Shown here: piece by piece, positions 30,767-33,725 of the stretch
Position numbering within the stretch: the stretch's first letter is position 1
Layout of the letters: each line of letters begins with the position of its first letter
From: a virus
Strand: one strand, 5' to 3'
IMG/VR virus record: IMGVR_UViG_3300042691_016187
Location: 1 to 33,725 of that record
Length of the DNA stretch: 33,725 nt
Made by a program: the position numbers and the translations under genes
Notes under the pieces: generated by a model
The model's database searches: none
What the model was told of the DNA's origin: nothing
What the model saw: only the letters and a program-made list of their open reading frames with translations

Positions 30767-33725
30767 ATGGCAAAACTTTCATCTGGTACACGAATATACG
30801 GCACAGCCACAATAGACTCTACATTATTCATTAATGGTGGAACAACATCATCATCTACTACTACAGGCGATTTACAAGTCGTAGGTGGCGTAGGCATAGG
30901 AGAAGATTTATATGTTGGCGGAACTATTAACAACATTAGATTTACTCAGCCTGCAACAAGTGCAACATTGACAATTGCTGACGGACAAACTGTTAATTTT
31001 CCTCAAGGTTTAACCTTTCCAAATACTATAGGAACTGGAACATACGTTTTAGCAACAGATGGGAATCAAAATTTATACTGGGCAACAGGATTAACAGGTA
31101 TACAAGGAGTTCAAGGTACACAAGGCGTTCAGGGAACACAAGGACCACAAGGCGTTCAGGGAACACAAGGTACTCAGGGACCGCAAGGTATACAAGGATC
31201 ACAAGGAGTTCAAGGAACTCAAGGTATACAGGGATCTAATGCCAACGTACAAGGTATTCAAGGCGTTCAAGGATCGCAAGGCGTTCAAGGTACACAAGGT
31301 ATTCAAGGACCTCAAGGCGTTCAAGGAACACAGGGTGTACAGGGATCGGGTGCTAATGTACAAGGATTACAAGGCACACAAGGCGTTCAAGGCACACAAG
31401 GCGTTCAAGGACTCCAAGGTACTCAAGGAGTTCAGGGAACGCAAGGTATACAGGGATCTAATGCCAATGTACAAGGTATTCAAGGTGTACAAGGATCACA
31501 AGGAATCCAAGGAACACAAGGCATCCAAGGACCGCAAGGAACACAAGGTATACAAGGACCTCAAGGAACACAGGGTATACAAGGTACTCAAGGACCTCAA
31601 GGCGTTCAAGGAACACAGGGTGTACAGGGATCGAATGCTAATGTACAAGGACTACAAGGTATTCAAGGTACACAAGGAATTCAAGGTGTACAAGGCACAC
31701 AAGGAGTTCAAGGTACACAAGGTATTCAGGGATCAAATGCCAACGTACAAGGTATTCAAGGAGTTCAAGGTATTCAAGGAGTGCAGGGACCTCAAGGTGT
31801 TCAAGGACGACAAGGAGTTCAGGGGACACAAGGAATCCAAGGACCACAAGGCGTTCAAGGTACACAAGGCGTCCAGGGAACACAAGGTACACAAGGCGTT
31901 CAGGGATCAAATGCCAACGTACAAGGATTACAAGGCATACAAGGACCGCAAGGAGTTCAAGGCACACAAGGCATACAAGGACCGCAAGGAGTTCAAGGCA
32001 CACAAGGCATACAAGGACCGCAAGGCGTACAAGGCGTTCAAGGAACTCAAGGCATTCAAGGCATTCAAGGAACGCAAGGTATTCAGGGATCTAATGCCAA
32101 TGTACAAGGTATTCAAGGCGTTCAAGGAACACAAGGCATCCAAGGAACACAAGGCATCCAAGGACCGCAAGGAACACAGGGTATACAAGGACCGCAAGGA
32201 ACACAGGGTATACAAGGTACTCAAGGTATTCAAGGCGTACAAGGAACTCAAGGTGTACAGGGATCGAATGCTAATGTACAAGGATTACAAGGCGTTCAAG
32301 GAACACAAGGACCGCAAGGCATACAAGGATCACAAGGTGTACAAGGAACACAAGGTATACAGGGATCCAATGCTAACGTACAAGGTATTCAAGGCGTTCA
32401 AGGAATACAAGGTATTCAAGGTATTCAAGGAGTGCAAGGACCGCAAGGCGTCCAAGGACGACAAGGAGTTCAAGGAACACAAGGAATCCAAGGACCACAA
32501 GGTACGCAAGGCGTTCAAGGAACACAAGGAATTCAAGGATCTAACGCCAACGTACAAGGAATTCAAGGACCGCAAGGAGTTCAAGGCACACAAGGTATAC
32601 AGGGATCTCAAGGAGTTCAAGGAACACAAGGTGTACAGGGATCTGGTGCTAACGTACAAGGAATTCAAGGCACACAAGGTATACAAGGAATTCAAGGCTC
32701 ACAAGGGATTCAAGGACCTCAAGGAGTTCAAGGAACACAGGGTGTACAGGGATCGGGCGCTAACGTACAAGGCGTTCAAGGTACTCAAGGTATTCAAGGA
32801 CCTCAAGGAGTTCAAGGTACACAAGGTATTCAAGGACCGCAAGGCATTCAGGGAACGCAAGGTATACAGGGATCTAATGCCAACGTACAAGGTATCCAAG
32901 GAGTTCAAGGTATCCAAGGTATCCAAGGAGTACAAGGACCACAAGGTGTCCAAGGACGACAAGGTGTTCAGGGAACACAAGGAATTCAAGGACCACAAGG
33001 CACACAAGGTATTCAAGGACCGCAAGGAGTTCAAGGTACTCAAGGTATTCAGGGGTCAAATGCCAATGTACAAGGGTTACAAGGGTTACAAGGGTTACAA
33101 GGGTTACAAGGACCGCAAGGAGTTCAAGGAACACAAGGCATTCAGGGAACGCAAGGTATACAGGGATCCAATGCTAACGTACAAGGTATCCAAGGAGTTC
33201 AAGGTATCCAAGGTATCCAAGGAGTACAAGGACCACAAGGTGTCCAAGGACGACAAGGTGTTCAGGGAACACAAGGAGTACAAGGACCACAAGGGACTCA
33301 AGGTATTCAAGGACCGCAAGGAGTTCAAGGTACTCAAGGTATTCAAGGATCTAATGCTAACGTACAAGGATTACAAGGAGTCCAAGGAACACAAGGACCG
33401 CAAGGCGTTCAAGGAACACAAGGTGTACAAGGAACACAAGGTATACAGGGACCTCAAGGTATCCAGGGACCTCAAGGTATCCAGGGACCACAAGGCATTC
33501 AGGGAACTCAAGGTATACAAGGATCTAATGCCAACGTACAAGGTATTCAAGGCGTTCAAGGCTCACAAGGAATTCAAGGCTCACAAGGAATTCAAGGACC
33601 GCAGGGTATTCAAGGAACACAGGGTGTACAGGGATCAGGAGCCAATGTACAAGGGTTACAAGGTACTCAAGGTATACAAGGACCGCAAGGAGTTCAAGGA
33701 ACACAAGGCATTCAGGGAACGCAAG
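30767..33725 (+). CDS. collagen-like (Gly-X-Gln) fibre protein, 3' end outside window
   Basis: The frame opens at the ATG at 30767 and stays open to the right edge, at least 986 codons. Residues 1-110 are a fibre-type N-terminal part with one shared module A ([20 protein letters not shown]) and a short beta region (LPNTIG-like turn, [18 protein letters not shown]). From residue 111 (nt 31097) the protein is almost entirely Gly-X-Gln triplets, X being Ile, Val, Thr, Pro, Ser or Leu, with rare Arg. This should form a collagen-like triple helix and so a long trimeric rod. The series is broken 18 times by SNANVQ or SGANVQ. It is preceded by AATAAATA at 30752-30759. The C-terminal tip domain is not visible. 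Confidence 0.88.
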   Translation, partial: MAKLSSGTRIYGTATIDSTLFINGGTTSSSTTTGDLQVVGGVGIGEDLYVGGTINNIRFTQPATSATLTIADGQTVNFPQGLTFPNTIGTGTYVLATDGNQNLYWATGLTGIQGVQGTQGVQGTQGPQGVQGTQGTQGPQGIQGSQGVQGTQGIQGSNANVQGIQGVQGSQGVQGTQGIQGPQGVQGTQGVQGSGANVQGLQGTQGVQGTQGVQGLQGTQGVQGTQGIQGSNANVQGIQGVQGSQGIQGTQGIQGPQGTQGIQGPQGTQGIQGTQGPQGVQGTQGVQGSNANVQGLQGIQGTQGIQGVQGTQGVQGTQGIQGSNANVQGIQGVQGIQGVQGPQGVQGRQGVQGTQGIQGPQGVQGTQGVQGTQGTQGVQGSNANVQGLQGIQGPQGVQGTQGIQGPQGVQGTQGIQGPQGVQGVQGTQGIQGIQGTQGIQGSNANVQGIQGVQGTQGIQGTQGIQGPQGTQGIQGPQGTQGIQGTQGIQGVQGTQGVQGSNANVQGLQGVQGTQGPQGIQGSQGVQGTQGIQGSNANVQGIQGVQGIQGIQGIQGVQGPQGVQGRQGVQGTQGIQGPQGTQGVQGTQGIQGSNANVQGIQGPQGVQGTQGIQGSQGVQGTQGVQGSGANVQGIQGTQGIQGIQGSQGIQGPQGVQGTQGVQGSGANVQGVQGTQGIQGPQGVQGTQGIQGPQGIQGTQGIQGSNANVQGIQGVQGIQGIQGVQGPQGVQGRQGVQGTQGIQGPQGTQGIQGPQGVQGTQGIQGSNANVQGLQGLQGLQGLQGPQGVQGTQGIQGTQGIQGSNANVQGIQGVQGIQGIQGVQGPQGVQGRQGVQGTQGVQGPQGTQGIQGPQGVQGTQGIQGSNANVQGLQGVQGTQGPQGVQGTQGVQGTQGIQGPQGIQGPQGIQGPQGIQGTQGIQGSNANVQGIQGVQGSQGIQGSQGIQGPQGIQGTQGVQGSGANVQGLQGTQGIQGPQGVQGTQGIQGTQ
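31934..32005 (+). repeat. two exact 36-bp tandem copies in the collagen-like tract
   Basis: Bases 31934-31969 and 31970-32005 are identical (encoding [12 protein letters not shown]), with a partial third copy from 32006. Synonymous sites are identical too, which suggests recent unequal crossing-over or slippage. Confidence 0.9.
32882..33277 (+). repeat. 102-bp exact direct repeat, 294 bp apart
   Basis: Bases 32882-32983 recur exactly at 33176-33277. Both copies follow a SNANVQ interruption and include the rare GRQ triplet. The duplicated block preserves the reading frame (294 = 98 codons). Confidence 0.9.
33071..33106 (+). repeat. four exact 9-bp units (CAAGGGTTA)
   Basis: CAAGGGTTA is repeated four times in a row, encoding GLQ triplets. 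It is the only long run of one identical 9-mer seen in the tract and a likely replication-slippage hot spot. Confidence 0.9.

Larger units (their letters stand above)
31097..33725 (+). repeat. collagen-like GXQ repeat tract with periodic one-residue interruptions
   Basis: The 9-bp unit (Gly-X-Gln) continues to the window end. Interruptions (Ser codon starts) are at 31235, 31346, 31457, 31631, 31733, 31907, 32090, 32264, 32366, 32540, 32642, 32753, 32873, 33056, 33167, 33350, 33524 and 33635. Spacings are 102-120 or 174-183 bp, always 3n+1 residues. Rare Arg codons (GRQ) are at 31808, 32459, 32957 and 33251. Confidence 0.92.

Noticed and set aside
31638-33559. Several long open frames on the minus strand (Leu/Ser/Tyr/Thr-rich repeats) opposite the collagen-like tract
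   Set aside because: They mirror the 9-bp coding repeat of the plus strand, have monotonous composition, and no ribosome-binding site was noticed for them.
31097-33725. Repeat regularity that could suggest a CRISPR array or satellite DNA
   Set aside because: The period is 9 bp and in frame, with no constant repeat alternating with unique spacers; it is a coding tract.

Overview
The window reads as part of the genome of an uncultured T4-like myovirus, probably aquatic. Its A+T-rich DNA carries T4-type gp47/gp46 recombination nuclease genes, a gp26-type baseplate hub gene, and the T4 head cluster in canonical order: portal gp20, two prohead-core proteins, protease gp21, scaffold gp22, major capsid gp23. 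The fibre and structural genes that follow resemble those of marine cyanophages and pelagiphages. The host cannot be read from the sequence. No tRNA, integrase, insertion sequence or CRISPR array was seen.

Layout. 1-2870: the 3' part of gp47, gp46 (ATGA overlap) and a small basic protein. 2895-3329: a single-domain GIY-YIG nuclease. 3330-3853: 524 nt with no protein gene, clearly richer in G+C than its surroundings and full of perfect hairpins and long-range complementarities. I propose this is a large structured RNA; it ends against a perfect T4 late-promoter box (TATAAATA). 3854-5420: a small plus-strand protein converging on a minus-strand pair (a small hub-associated protein and gp26). 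5493-7910: a tape-measure-like protein. 7954-14098: the head operon, closed by a strong intrinsic terminator. 14228-14875: a small beta-rich virion protein with its own terminator.

14950-33725 is a continuous block of tail-fibre or virion-surface genes on the plus strand: a 174-aa beta protein, a 2485-aa giant, a 127-aa protein, three proteins of 550, 421 and 1177 aa, a LamG-like 300-aa protein, and a collagen-like fibre of at least 986 codons that runs off the right edge. A recurring module (consensus TGALxVxGGVGIGGxLYVGGxI) occurs in five of these genes, which suggests the fibres share assembly domains and have diversified by recombination.

The points most worth a second look are: the putative structured RNA at 3330-3853; an array of about 160-aa CxRD repeats inside the 2485-aa protein; a Gly-X-Gln collagen-like domain broken 18 times by a one-residue phase shift (SNANVQ or SGANVQ) at quantised spacings; and the module shared among the fibre genes.
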